Positions 33,451 through 45,700 of a stretch of DNA of 64,000 nt are shown here, one piece after another. This DNA comes from Zymoseptoria tritici IPO323 (lineage: Eukaryota; Ascomycota; Dothideomycetes; Mycosphaerellales; Mycosphaerellaceae): the NCBI RefSeq assembly GCF_000219625.1, contig NC_018198.1, forward strand, positions 345,214-409,213, in the 5' to 3' direction. A model generated the notes under the pieces. The model was given only the letters and a program-made list of their open reading frames with translations, ran no database searches and was not told the origin of the DNA. The first letter of the stretch is position 1, and every line of letters begins with the position of its first letter. Made by a program: the position numbers and the translations under genes.

Positions 33451-35087
33451 ATGCATGCTACCTCCCAGACCGACACTGCTGAAGACGCAGATCCAGACTT
33501 GAAGCGCACCACCGAACGTGCCGCGGCCCAAGCGCGATGGTACGGCGACATCATCCCCTGGTACCGCCATCAAGAGAACCCTCCTCATCACACCGACGCC
33601 CAGCTGCGTATTTTCAAGAGCCAGTGCAAGGACTTCATATATCACGCCGCTACAGGAACTCTTCACCACTACACACAAGAGTTGAGGCTCAGTCTACGGC
33701 TTCTCCTCCCCACAGTCGTCTCGGAGCTCGGCACGCTTGCGGTCGCATCTCGACTTTTCGCCTGAACAACCACCAAAACAATCGCCAAAACAATCACCAC
33801 AACACTCACCAAAACAACACAGACGGTACAGAACACCGAGCAACACCACTGATGCTGATGCTGGTGATGACCACGAAATCCCCTCAGATCGGTCCGACGA
33901 CGGACTGATATTCGTGCGTCCTTCACCCACAATGGCGTACCTTCACAAGCGCCGTGCACCTCGCGACAGTGATGTCGGCTCCGGCTCCATCGACCCCACT
34001 TTGCAGCTCTTGGAGCGATACAACACCGACGGCCAGAGACTGGAGATCGCTACGCGATGTCATCACGACATTTTGCTCCAACGGTGATGACCTGATGACC
34101 ACGGCCTCCTCCGATGTGCTCGAGCACTCCATTGCAGCACAACACAACGCTCAAGCTCTCACCACCATGCTTGCATACCTAATCCTTCCCATTACGACTG
34201 GGACGCGCTACTAGTTTGTCGCAGAGATCGAACCATCGGAAAGGGAAGCCATGATATATACGCTAGCGCCTCACAACGCGGATACAACGATCTGTGAAGT
34301 AATCGAGCAACTTCATCCTCGACTCAAGCTGGCGGAGCACGCGCGGCTACTACTTCCTACGATGACCGATGCGTGCGCAGGCGACTCGGCGGGCTTTCTT
34401 GCCTGCCTCGCTGTGGCCACGAGTATAGTGGCCGGCCGGGTGCCATGTCGCACTCCCTCGACCCTCTTCTGGACTTCGGTCGCCCAAGCGTGCCAGTTAT
34501 CGGAAGACGACCGCCGCACATCCAAGCTCTATCGCAACCTTCCACTCTTCCACGACCAGAACGAAACTCTCGGCCACGCCCGCAAGCGCCCAAGACTTGA
34601 AGCGCCCGCGTCGACTAAGCCGCACACCCTCAAACTCAAACAAGCGTTCCTCGACTGCGGTCAGAAAACCAACGAGCTCTCCGAGCGGATCGATCGGGTT
34701 GAAGCATACGCTACCGAGGTTCAACATCTCCGATCGTGTGCGGCCCTTGTCACCCGCGGATTTTCTGTCTCGACTCGCCAGACCGAGGAGCGGCGACAAG
34801 GTCTGGAGACAGATCTCGCGAGCGCCCGAGATCGGCTGGCTAAGGCGCCGCCCACCAACCAAGAATTCTGCCAAGATACCATTACGTCCTTGCAGAAGGA
34901 GCTCGATAATCTACCATCCGCAGCCACGCCGGCGCCGAAGTTTACGCACATGAAGACATGGGCGGAGACGATGGCGGGACACTGCGAGAGCGAGATTGAT
35001 AGCTTACGGCGGACTCGAGAGATTCCACTCAACAGCACACGAGACATCATCCCCAAGGCCAATAGCTGGCTAATAGAAGTGAAGTAA
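33451..35087 (+). pseudogene. Unknown long ORF with intact 278-codon C-terminal half
   Basis: The 3' part (ATG 34,251 to stop 35,087) is the longest uninterrupted frame in the window. Upstream in the same frame the codons stay open to about 33,954 except for one TAG at 34,212 (TTGTRY-stop-FVAEIEPSEREA), where Gln would fit. Two frame slips, near 34,080 and 33,730, link further segments: FVRPSPTMAYLHKRRAPRDS and a Pro/Gln/Lys-rich PPKQSPKQSPQHSPKQ stretch, and before that ARWYGDIIPWYRHQ from the ATG at 33,451. The total is about 545 codons. The 278-residue end has a basic KRPR nuclear-signal-like motif (residues 112-115) and long heptad-like helices (~122-260). No family recognised. A TE-encoded capsid or accessory protein and a decayed host gene are both possible. 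Confidence 0.45.
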
Positions 35088-36477
35088 GGAACACATGTCT
35101 CGTACTGGTATACTTTCGGCCACAGCGGGTTTTCATTGTGTAGCTTCAATCTGAGCAGCGTATTTCAAGCAACTCATCATCCGTTCCAGCATCCTCTGTA
35201 CACGTTTCCTTGCCGTCATTGTCGTCGCGTACCCGGCCGGAATGAACAAAGTCCACGACATGCTCGATCGGCACGGAGCTGTCTCCGGCGGGAGAAGGTT
35301 TTCCCGCGGCGCCTCGAATGGATTCAACAGAAAGACCATGTGCACTACCATTACGACACCGACAAATGCCCATGGAGACACCACCGCCGCCATCAATGGT
35401 AGCAATACCGCAGCAACACACCTTCCGGCATGAGCGCAAGTCATCGCGTGTACGACTCAAGCTGACACCTACATGATCGGTCCTCTGTTCCCTTCCCTCG
35501 CGATGGTCCTCACATTTTTCCGCTCGACCGCAGCTTCCACCTCACCCGACCGACGGAGACGCTGCTGGCATTCTCAGCGCGGTCGCGGGGGCGATAGCGC
35601 CCGGAGGCACGGAGGTACGGAGATTCCAGATGCGATGCGGGTGAAGTGGATCGTGGGGAATGGCGGATGAGGGAGAGAAAGAGGCGATGCCGAATTCTGG
35701 AGCTCTTGGTCGAAAGAGACCGCGCATGGGAAAGCGGCGATGCGCCTGACAAGAATGCCCTGCGTTCAACCCTTGCCGCGAATGGCGAGTGACTCGTCAT
35801 GAACGGCGGACAAGGAGGAGGAAGATGCGATCATAACCTCTGGAGCTGTGGTAGAAAGAAGGCAGAGCGAGGGACTCGTGCGGCTCTTCGCCATGGTGTC
35901 GTCTGTCGCACCCACTTCTGCTGTGCTTTGCCTAGGAGCAAGCCAGACAAGTCGAGAGTTTCCCTGCTGGACTCCCGCAGTGCTCCCTGGTTTTGACCAC
36001 GCAGCGGCGCAACGCATGTTTTCCAGGCTTTGAGCGAGGCTCTTAAGACACTGTAGACGATGCTGATGTTGCGGCGATAATGAGGCGTCCCCTCAAACCC
36101 TTGCCCTGAAGACCGGCACGCCGCCGCCGCAGTCGCCGGCTTTCATCACACCCACGCTGAGCCGTCCGTGCGATTCGCATCCAGGCCTCAATACGGAGCA
36201 CATGACCCATTTGTCACCTCGGCGAATTCTGCTCGAGCAGTGATCGCGGCCGCGCGGGCGCGTCCTTCTGCCGGGTCCGTCTGGTGCGACAACGCAAGGC
36301 AGCTCCTTGGAGCATTCTGGCTGACGGAGTCGCACTGCCGCGGTGACCTGCTTGCTAAGAAGCCTTGACCACCTCTGTCGTCCGTCTACGTCGCCAGGTC
36401 CCTTCCAAACAGACACAGACCCTCCGACCTTTCCGTCGATAGACGCATGTATCAGCATCCTTCAACTCTCTTTCTGC
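35088..36477. other. No supportable gene
   Basis: Short frames on both strands, no motif and no repeat. Confidence 0.4.
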
Positions 36478-36918
36478 TGTACAATGTAAGACTTCCTCTA
36501 TTACTTAGCCTTGTCACATGCGGTGATGCAGCAATGGCGATACTCCAAGGCAGATTCCACAGTGACGCCCTTCCGCCCTCAATAACCCATACTACCGCGC
36601 AAAAACCAGTTCTCGCAATATACAGATCCATCGCCAGAGCATCTACTGAAAGACTCCCTCACAAAGGACGATTCCATCAGCGTCTATTCCCATCGGTAGC
36701 AGAGCAATCAGAGCGTTTTTATCGCAGCCAGACGGAAGAGTAGGTCATTCCAGTATGCCAGCAATGTCGGAATTCAGAGTCAAGCAAGCCGTCAGAGTCA
36801 GTCTATTCGCAGCATCTCCATCTCTAACCACACAGAACAGACATATATCAGTCCTCGCAGCAAGAATACAGTCAGCGTTATTAGTACTCAGCACTCAGCT
36901 CCATCTCAGTCTTCTACA
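36478..36918 (+). mobile_element. Candidate LTR (441 bp) before a gag-like frame
   Basis: Bounded by TGTACAATG on the left and CTTCTACA on the right, followed by CGACCTGATTGGCACC, the motif shared with bases 941-975. A gag-like start codon follows 560 bp later. The left boundary is a guess based on the TGTA...TACA ends; no partner LTR or target duplication lies in the window. Confidence 0.3.
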
Positions 36919-37477
36919 CGACCTGATTGGCACCAACCCTCGGCAACTACTACCCGCACGGAATCCAGGTGAATGAGGACTTCACAACGAAGCCACCGAA
37001 CCATTCAAACACCAGCTCATCCCACAGACACTATCACCGAGCCATGCAGCACCCTGACGAAAGACGAGTTTGATGACCTTGTGAAGTTCCGAGCAACGTT
37101 CACAAGAGCGCGGAAGTGAGCAGGCCGAACTAGTGTTCAGGGGCAAACACGGATACTACGCAGAGCTGACTCCATCCGTTCATCTCGCCAATACTGTCCT
37201 GCACGCTCTCCAGTTCGCATTGAAACAAAGAGGAAGAAACGGGATGCGTTGACTCTCGCCATCACGACACCAGTGCACCGTGGAACCCGCCTCCACTTGG
37301 GATACATCGGCGTTCTCCGAGACCTGTAGAGCGCACAAATCCTGTGCGATCCCTATCCCTCGCAGCTCTATTAGTTGCTACTTCACCAGACGCAGCCAAG
37401 AGCATGCCATTGAAATCCGAACGCCTTACGAGCCCACTCCATCCACTACCAACGTACCCAAAGTCTCGACCTCAACT

Positions 37478-37680
37478 ATGGCCAACCGCCATGAGCCGGA
37501 AGTCAAGCCGTTCATCGGTCAGCAAGACGCTCGACGCTGGATGGCACTCTTTCACCATATGAGCGCGGCCTCAATGTTGATCCGGAGACATGGGATTAGG
37601 AATTTGATGTCTTAATGGCAGGCCCAACTATCAAGTGGGCTGGCGGCTCGGCTTGCCACGCTTCCACCACGATCATCTGT
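37478..37680 (+). pseudogene. Gag-like N-terminal fragment, second copy
   Basis: The ATG at 37,478 starts MANRHEPEVKPFIGQQDARRW. A shift near 37,557 continues as YERGLNVDPETWD, a TAG, then EFDVLMAGP. It parallels the fragment at 1,141-1,314 residue for residue around DARRW and ETW...EFD, and both are preceded by the same presumed LTR/primer-site motif, so the two are members of one Ty3-like family. Nothing further of gag or pol can be followed before the compositional boundary at 38.2 kb. Confidence 0.5.
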
Positions 37681-37704
37681 ACCATCGTTATCGTCGCCTT
37701 CTCT

Positions 37705-37770
37705 ACTGCCTCCTCCACTGCCTCCTCCACTGCCTCCTCCACTGCCTCTTCTACTGCCTCATTCACTGCC
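37705..37770. repeat. 12 bp minisatellite
   Basis: Five to six copies of ACTGCCTCCTCC and close variants. The minus strand reads it as a (Glu-Ala-Val-Glu)n coiled repeat. Confidence 0.9.
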
Positions 37771-38235
37771 GCTGCCATGTTTCCGTAATTCTTATCCGGC
37801 TCGACACTCATGCGAACCTGTACGCATCTCGAGCAGACCTACGCGAGCAATCATTCGCGGGAAGTAGCAGATTACCTCTGGCGGCCGGGTCATACCGCTG
37901 CGTCGCGCTTCTTGGGCTTGCCACAGTGGCATTTGGGTCAGTTTTTGGTGGAACTCCGTCTATTGGTAAGAGCCCGTTCCAGTATATGGATCGATGGCGT
38001 CTCCGTAGGCTGAAGTCAGCAGTTCTCGGTGCCACGTCAGATTGCTAAACAGCACTGACTAGGTATGTGATAGATCCGACGCTGCAAATAACAACGAGTC
38101 AGCCGGTCGTGGACTCGAGTGTTGCATCAGAAGGCTGAATGTGTTGCGAACAGTGGATCGGCTCTTTGTCCTACGGCAGTTCGGTCGGCAGCGCGATTAT
38201 GCCATGTCTAGCGGCCTTCCCGAGAGCTTTAAGCT

Positions 38236-39333
38236 ACGCCGCTTTACCTTATATTACTTTATTTTAGCGTTAGATACTAGACTTTATTTATTTAGCGAGT
38301 AGTAAATATAATTAGTCGGATTTTTAGTCGTATTATTACTATTCGAACCTAGGCGTATCGTTAAGAGCGCTTATATAAGGAATAAGAAACCGGCGTAGGA
38401 TTAATAGAGAAGGCGCTCGTATAAGGAATAAGAAACCGGCGTAGGATCGATAGACGACGTATAGATATACGGTCGCTAGTAGTACTAGCTAGTTCGGGTA
38501 GCTAGGTCGGGAAAGGAGCCGGAAGTAGAACGTATTAGCGATATTACTAGAGGATATACCGCTACTATCGTAGTAATTATTACTACTACTAGTACCTCGT
38601 TCCCTCTTACTCGTATAGATGTCGCTCGGCGTTCTCCCGGATACTAATATAGTTCTAAGTAAGGCTAATTTTAAAAGTACCGTTAATATTACTACGGTAG
38701 AAGAAGGCCGTCTAAACTAATACTATAGGAGAGGCGCTTCTATACTCTAATATAGCGGGAGAGGATCGTCCTAGCGAGTCTTAATATAATAGTAGGCTAT
38801 CTCGATAGTACTTACCTATTATAGTAGAAGTAAGCTATCGGAAAGGAATAGAAGTATATCGTCCCGGTAGGTAGACTTAGAGTATATAAGACGTATAAGG
38901 CGTAATACGTCTACTCGGCGTCGAAGAGCTTACCCTTAGTTCCCTTAGCTATAGAGACTATACGATTAATAGTATACTTACTCTCTATATATTTACTAGT
39001 ACTACTCGTATATAAGCCGCTCTTATATTAATATAGCGTTAACGTTAGTAAAGTATAGTAGAGCTTATATATCTAGTATTCTCTACCGTACGCGCTAGCT
39101 ATACTTCTATACCTATAAGTCCTTTCGTAATATCGACTAAGAGAAATAGTATCCTCGGAGGCTCTAGCGCGTAAGGTCGAGGCCCTCGTAGCCGCGAATC
39201 GGCGTAGTAGGAGGTAGTTACGTAGCGATACTTACGAAGTCGTCGGTCTTTTAAAGGGCGGAGGGGACGGGGACTCCGGCGCTAGCGGTATCGTTATATA
39301 ATATAAGTAACTCTATCTATAATAACTACGCCT
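38236..39333. mobile_element. Heavily RIP-mutated flank of the nested transposons
   Basis: CpA and TpG almost vanish here and TpA rises sharply, while CpG is still common. The sequence ends at the left target-site copy (GCCT, 39,330-39,333) of the complete Ty3-like element. Because that element sits inside or beside the 3' LTR of the minus-strand copia element, this flank may be the other side of the same insertion site. The minus strand of 38.9-39.3 kb reads weakly protein-like (Arg/Ser/Tyr-rich), but I cannot assign it. Confidence 0.45.
38367..38455. repeat. 46 bp tandem duplication
   Basis: The block GCGCTTATATAAGGAATAAG at 38,367 recurs at 38,413 as GCGCTCGTATAAGGAATAAG, and both continue through AAACCGGCGTAGGAT. 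Two copies. Confidence 0.9.
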
Positions 39334-39588
39334 TATTGTAGGGCAAATAGTATCGAATATAGTTTATAGTATAGCGTAGTTTTAGGTCTTAGCGATGTAT
39401 AGTAGTCGGATTCTTCCTTTTTTTAAGGATCTAACAACAATATTACTAGTCGTCGGTAGCACTTAATGCACTTTATAGCTACTACTTATTTCTTAATATA
39501 ATTCTACGCTCGATACCGCGCCCTTAAGGCACTTATATACTTACCTCTTAGTGCCTTAGGTTAGTAGTAGTTAATGCCGCCTACTACA
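39334..39588 (+). repeat. 5' LTR of gypsy-1
   Basis: 255 bp, ending CTACTACA. The start reads TATTGTAGGG where the 3' LTR has TGTTGTAGGG, i.e. the expected TG changed to TA by RIP. It matches 51,788-52,042 along its whole length. Confidence 0.85.
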
Positions 39589-39613
39589 TTTTCTAGTAGA
39601 CGATGTAAGACTC
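39589..39613 (+). promoter_or_regulatory. Putative primer-binding site of gypsy-1
   Basis: TTTTCTAGTAGACGATGTAA starts directly after the LTR. The same position in the second LTR element (55,466) reads TTTTGGTGGACGATGTAA. The TGG in the less mutated copy would pair with a tRNA 3'-CCA end; the tRNA is not identified. The mutated copy has lost the TGG. Confidence 0.5.
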
Positions 39614-39779
39614 TTTACGGCTCCTTTATACGAAGGAAAGGGCATACTCGGTAAGTATATAAGTCGTCTATATTACAAATAATAGTTATAGGAAAACTCG
39701 GATCTACGGACGCACCCCTTAAGGACTCGGATATATAGTACTAAGAAAGACACGCGGCATATAGAAGCTTCACTCGTAC

Positions 39780-40430
39780 CGAAGACGGTAGTCGTACACT
39801 CGTTCGTACTATAGGCTATTAATAGGGCGAAGTAGAAGCACTTAAATTAAGGAAACCTAAGCGTATACCGAATCTATAGTATAGCTTATATAAGGTTACT
39901 AGAAACATAGCACATTTAAGAACACTAGGCGCATAGTTACTCGTATTATAGCTTATTTAAGGCTTAAGGAAACCTAAACGTACACCCGCTCGTAGTATAG
40001 TTTATATAAGGCTTATAGTTTACCTCTACTCTAAAGACGGCGTATGTATACCCGCTCGTACTATAGTACGCTAATATAGAGTACGAGGTAATCTCTTAAT
40101 GTTTAAGGTTACGGTTACTAAACGTATAGTCGCTCGAATTATAGTTTATTTAAAGTTAAGGCTTAAGGACACCTCTAATTTAAAGACGGTGTACGTACAC
40201 CTACTCGTGCTATAGTATATTACTATAAATTATAAGGTATAGACGGACGTATGCTCGCACGTAGTATAGTCTACTCGAGATTAAGGAATTAAGGAAACCT
40301 AAATGCGTGCCGAATCTATAGTACGGTTTATATATTATTACTATTACTAGAAAACCTAAATGTACGTCTACTCGTAGCGTAGTTTATGTACGGCTTAAGA
40401 ATTATAGGAATTACGGATTAATAGTATACC
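39780..40430 (+). repeat. Degenerate tandem repeats in the gypsy-1 leader
   Basis: At least six imperfect copies, roughly 90-130 bp apart, of a core like AAACCTAAACGTA...CTCGTAGTATAGTTTAT..GGCTTA, some accompanied by AAGACGG[CT]GTA[CT]GTA. They lie in the untranslated leader between the primer site and gag. No frame runs through them. Confidence 0.75.
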
Positions 40431-40946
40431 TCGAAGATACGAAGAAACTAGATAAAATCTAACTAGAATTACTAGATACTTAGAGCGTAGGTATACTAAA
40501 AACCCTAAAAACTAGATGCCTCGCGATCGATATAATACTTCTTCTCTAAGGAATCGGCGACTATAATCGTCGATTCCTACATTCCTCCGACACTTTCCGG
40601 CGATCGCTTATCGCTATACATTTTACTAGCAAGATTACTACTCGATCTATAATACCTCGTTTGCTACTAAGGATCGAGTAGTCTAAGGGCCTAACTTAGT
40701 AAGGATATCGCTATTTAGAGCCGGCTCTTAATATTACGGTTTATAGATTACCCTCCGAGCGGGGAACGCACCGACTATATTAAAGAATCTTATAGAACCG
40801 AGCATTCGTGCTTAAGTACCTCCTTATATATACCCGACATTTCGAGGAATTATCGCCTTCTATACTAATTAGTTAACGATACCTTAGCTCCCTTATTTCG
40901 TAGTTTATACCCCCTCTTATTTTAAACCTTACCGATACTAATCGCT
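40431..40946. other. Remainder of the gypsy-1 leader
   Basis: RIP-mutated, no coding frame, ends at the gag ATG. Nothing further visible. Confidence 0.6.
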
Positions 40947-42720
40947 ATGTCTTTAGGTAACACTAGCGACCCTACTAAGGCTACGGCTTCTTCTACCGCT
41001 CGTGCTAAAACTAGCCCTTCCTTAAGTAAGGATAACTCGGAGTCTTCTTAAGGCACTAATCCGACTATACCTAGCTAAGACGGCCTAGATTCGACTAAGC
41101 TTACTAAAGGGATTAGCCCTAACTAGGTTATACGTAAACCGAAGGGCGACGTTGTACTCTCGGACTCTACTAATAGGCTAGAGGTTACCTTCGAGAGTAG
41201 TAACATAGCCGACTATATACGTAAGCCTATAGCCGCCGGAAGACGTAACACCGTAGCGCTATTCGTTCGTCTTGCCCCTTTAATGCTAATGCCCGGAAGC
41301 ACCGACGCTCCCCTCTTTAACAGTGCCGATATAACTACCTTCTTCGAGAATGTCGAAGACCTCTTTAAGGACTACTACGACCTGTCTAAACTGCCGGATC
41401 GTAAGAAGATCCGTAAGACTATTAAGTACTATGTCCCTACGCTACGTTCGTAGTTTAAGTTATTCGACGCCTTTACTAATAGCGACTAGTCTACGTTTAA
41501 AATAGAGGCCCTTCTTACTTAGCGCTAGTTTAACTCTACGGCTAGAACTAAGGACCGGTCGTTTCTCGAACAGCTAGTAGCTCGACAATCTAGTCGTTAC
41601 GAGACTACTAGTAACGAGGAGCTTCTTACATTCTATAGACACTTTAAAGCGATTACTAGATGTCTATAACTAAACTAGCTCGATAATGTCTCTTATATAA
41701 AGATGTTCTTTAAGGGACTTCTAGCCCGAGTTTCTCGCTCTATTTATAGTCGCCTCGGTATTAACCTCCGTAATCCTACTACGTATACTAACTTTAGCAC
41801 TATCTATAAGGCGGTTTTTACTAAGATTAAGGGTAAAGCTAGATTTAAGGAACTTAGCGGCGATATAGAAGATAGCGTTACGGCTAGTCTTATTAGGGCA
41901 TAAGAAATGTAGAAGCCGGTACCTATAGTAGAGCGTAGCTCTTATTCCCTATTTAGTCTATAGCGGCAACAAGAGCATAAACCGAGTGCCGCGATTAATA
42001 AGCTTAATCGACGTATACGGGATCTTAAGATCTTTCGATCTTAGACTTAGTCTATATAGTAACCTTAAGTGCCCGTAAATCCTCCGATTAACGCACCTAC
42101 TTACCGCGCCCCTATAGAAGACCTTAGTTTCTAAAGTTATATATATACGAACGCCGGTTTACTACCCCCTTAGCTTAGCCCTCCGGTACCCCGTCGTAAT
42201 AGTATAGGAAGTGCTAGCGCGAATAGGTATAGAAGTAGTAGAGCCGGAACTAACCGTAACGAGCTTATGCGCTAAGGTCGCTGCCTTAACTATAGAATGC
42301 CTAGTTATATAGCCCGTAACTACTATTTTATAAACTTCCTTCTTAACTAGGGTTAGGCGTACTAAGATACCGCCTACTACTAGTATACTAGAAAACCCGG
42401 TAATCCGAACAAGAGACTACTATAGTTCCGAGGGATTAATTAGTAGCCGAGACTCTAGCTAATACTACCGAAGCTAGAAGACGTATATAATATAAGGATT
42501 CCTTAGCTAGTATCCTTTAACTTCCCCGCTATAGAGAGATCTTAGAGCTCTCGTAATATAAGCTAGATTAGCGGTCCGATTACTAGTGCTCGTAAACTCG
42601 GCTAGAAGCCTATTAGAATACTTAAGTATAGTCGCCCTTCTAAGCTAGATCCGGATGCGGTTTCTTTAGTACCCCCGGTGCCCGCGCCTACGACTAGCTC
42701 TAATACAACCCCGGTTAGTA
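40947..42720 (+). pseudogene. gypsy-1 gag
   Basis: The ATG at 40,947 starts MSLGNTSDPTKATASST. The frame can be followed for about 590 codons past many TAG/TAA stops at Gln positions. The capsid region begins near DAPLFNSADITTFFENVEDL and includes the open stretch 41,703-41,903 (MFFKGLLARVSRSIYSRLG). At 42,282-42,323 a CCHC zinc knuckle of the CLNC..MPGHIARNC type is visible, but only the first Cys survives; the other three ligand positions now encode Tyr (codons TAT, TAT, TAC), each explained by RIP. Gag would form the particle shell and bind RNA. A Ser/Thr/Pro-rich linker follows toward pol. Confidence 0.75.
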
Positions 42721-45700
42721 GCCGCTAAGGATAGACTTCGAGCTCCTACTTTAATAACATCCTCTACATTAAAGAAGATAGGTGCCCTATTCTAGTGCCG
42801 GTTTATAATACCGAGGTTCTAGTAAATGCCGCGGTAGTCCCTAAGAAGGCGAATCTAGTAGTCGGTAGTATCTTAAAACTATATAATAAAAACTACCGCG
42901 TACTAAAAGAGCGAGTTATCGTAGACTAGTCTACGGCTAAGATTAAGACCCTAAAGTCTTATACTGTAGATGTAGTTCGTTCTTAGTCTATACTACCTAC
43001 TAATAGCTAAACGATCTAAGGAACGAACTCGCTATTATCCGTTCGCTTCTTAGAGCCGCCGGTAGAATCCATCGAGCGAGATTCTTAGCGCTAACTAGCT
43101 ACTAAAGACTATATAGAAGACGTAGACTCGGATGCCGAAGTTAGGCTAGTAAACCCTCTAAAGGAGCTAGCTAAGAAGAGAAGGACCCCTCCTAAAACTT
43201 AGCGAGTAGACAACTATATCCGCGATAGGTTAGATAGTAACGAAGTGCTAGTTAAGCGGATATAGAAGGCTCCGGTATCCCTTCTATTTAGCGAGCTTCT
43301 TAGACTCTCTAAGTTAATATCGTAGAAGCTCTTCGGTCGTATATAAAATACTCCGGTATTTATAGATAAGCTAAGAGGCGGGCCGGTAGGTCTACTACTA
43401 TCCGATGACGTAGTAAAGCTAAACTCCGTTTAAGGGGATAATAAGGTCGAAGAGATACTAAGGGATAGCTTTACTATAGAAGTCCGCTCCGGTACACCGC
43501 AATTTATAACGATAACGTTTCGAGCCGACCTTATAGAAGAGGGTATAATACCTCTTTCCGACCTATACGAAGACCTAGCTAAAGCCCGGTTTATATTTAA
43601 CGACTACGATTATATAACTATACCGTCGCTAAGAGTCTCGGCTATAATCGGCGATTTTAATTATAGAGAGCCTACCGCGGTAATTAATAAAGGCTCCGAG
43701 TCTTATATTATGTCTACCGCGGTAGCTCGCCGTACCGGCGTCCCGATCGGTACGGGAATTAAAGTCTTAATAAAGACGGCTTCTAGTGTTCTACCTTTCC
43801 TTAGCCTATCTACTAGTATATAGGTATCGGTTTACGGTATTACGGTTTACGTTCCCTTCTTAGTTATAGACTCGGATGTACCGACTCTTCTTAGGCGACT
43901 ATAGTGTCGTCGGGTCCGCCTAACTTTAACTAACTACGATAATAGATCTTAGTAGGGTACGATTACGGCTATAAATAGTCGTACAATTAATTTTATTAGA
44001 GTTTAACTATACGGTCTAACGCACCGAGTCCTTATACCTACTAGTACTTCGGGAAAAGCCGAGTTAAGCCGCTAACTACCTCCTCGCTACTTAGTAGTCT
44101 ATTAGAGGTCCTACTTCGAGCGATCTAGTACGTATTTCCGGAAGAGTTAAGTATAAAAAGGACTTCGAGTCGAGAATCCGCATTTAGCGGACGAGGTCGA
44201 AATAAAGCGGGCTGTCCTAAAAGTTCGGCCGCTCCCGAAAATCTTAGCGCCCCGGGTTACCCCTAGGGTTAGGCCAGGGAAACTTCGGAGGAAAACTCGG
44301 CGAATTTACTTATCCCCGAAACTAGCTAATATCGCGATGTTTAACCTTACCTTACGTCGATACTAAGCCCCGGCTCCCTTCTATTCGAGCTTAATAGTAC
44401 CGATAATAAATATAATAAGCTACTCGAGCTCGCGGCTACCGCTTACTACCTCCGCTACTACGAAGAAAGAAAGAGATTACTATACAGGGGGAGGAATTCG
44501 TAGTTTTCCGAATTTTCCGTCTACTACTACATATTATATAAGAGGAAAGCGGACAAAGTTAAGCTAGTAGAAGCTTTAGTTTATAATACGAAGAGCGTTG
44601 CTAATAAGGTAGGGAATTAGAAAGAAGCTAGCCTTAAGTTCGAAGCATCCTTACTATAGTCGGATCGCTAGTAGGACAACAAATACCTAATTTAGAAGTT
44701 CTCCGAGCTTAAGAGGGGGACGAGATTAACACCGGAAAGAATTAAGATACTAAACATTAGGATAGAGCTGTTTAACAAAGAGCGTAAGCTTTTTATAGAA
44801 TGCCTATATAATAGGGAGGCTACACTTTCCTTCGATTTCTCTAAATGCGGCCGCCTTAAACCCTCGGTCGTACTACTATAACGAATACGAACTATACCTT
44901 ATATTCCCTAGTAATTAAAGGACTTCTATATTACTTATAGCCTTCGAGATGTAGCATCTAAGATAATTAAGAAGCGACTAGATCGCGGAACCCTTAAACC
45001 CTACTATAGAGTATATAAGAATCCTTAGTTCTTAGTTAGTAAGAAGGATCTTAACGAGAAAGGACAAAAGTAGTACCGGCTTATTAATGCGGTAATAGAA
45101 ATTAACCGAGTTACTCTTAAAGACGTATATATGCCCCCGGACACTAATAGATTTTCTATAGACTTTACGGGCCTTTAAGTTACAACACTAATTAACCTTT
45201 TCTCTAGCTACGACTAAATCCTACTAGACGAACGAGACCGAGATTTAACTAGATTCGATACGCCGATCGGCTACTTCCGCTAGACTAGCATTCTAATAGG
45301 AGCTACGAACTCGGTAGTATAGTTTTAGCAAATTATGTACCGAGTTCTTAAGGATTATATGTTCTACGCGGCTCGACCGTACCTAGATAATGTTAGTATT
45401 AAAGGCCCTCGGTCTCGGTATAATAATAAAGAGGCTAAACCTAGCATTCGTCGATTTATACTCGAGCACATTTAGAACCTTAACGGGGTTCTTACGGACA
45501 TAGAAAGAGTAGGGCTAACTATTAATCTAAGTAAGACATTCTAGTTCTCGACTAGTATAAACATTATTAGCTACGTCTACGACTCGGCTAGTCGCTACCC
45601 GGACACCGCTAAGGTTATTAAGATTACCGAGTAGGGACTACCTATAGATGCTACCGAAGCCCGCTTATTTATTAGAGTTGTAGTGTATTTCCGAATCTAG

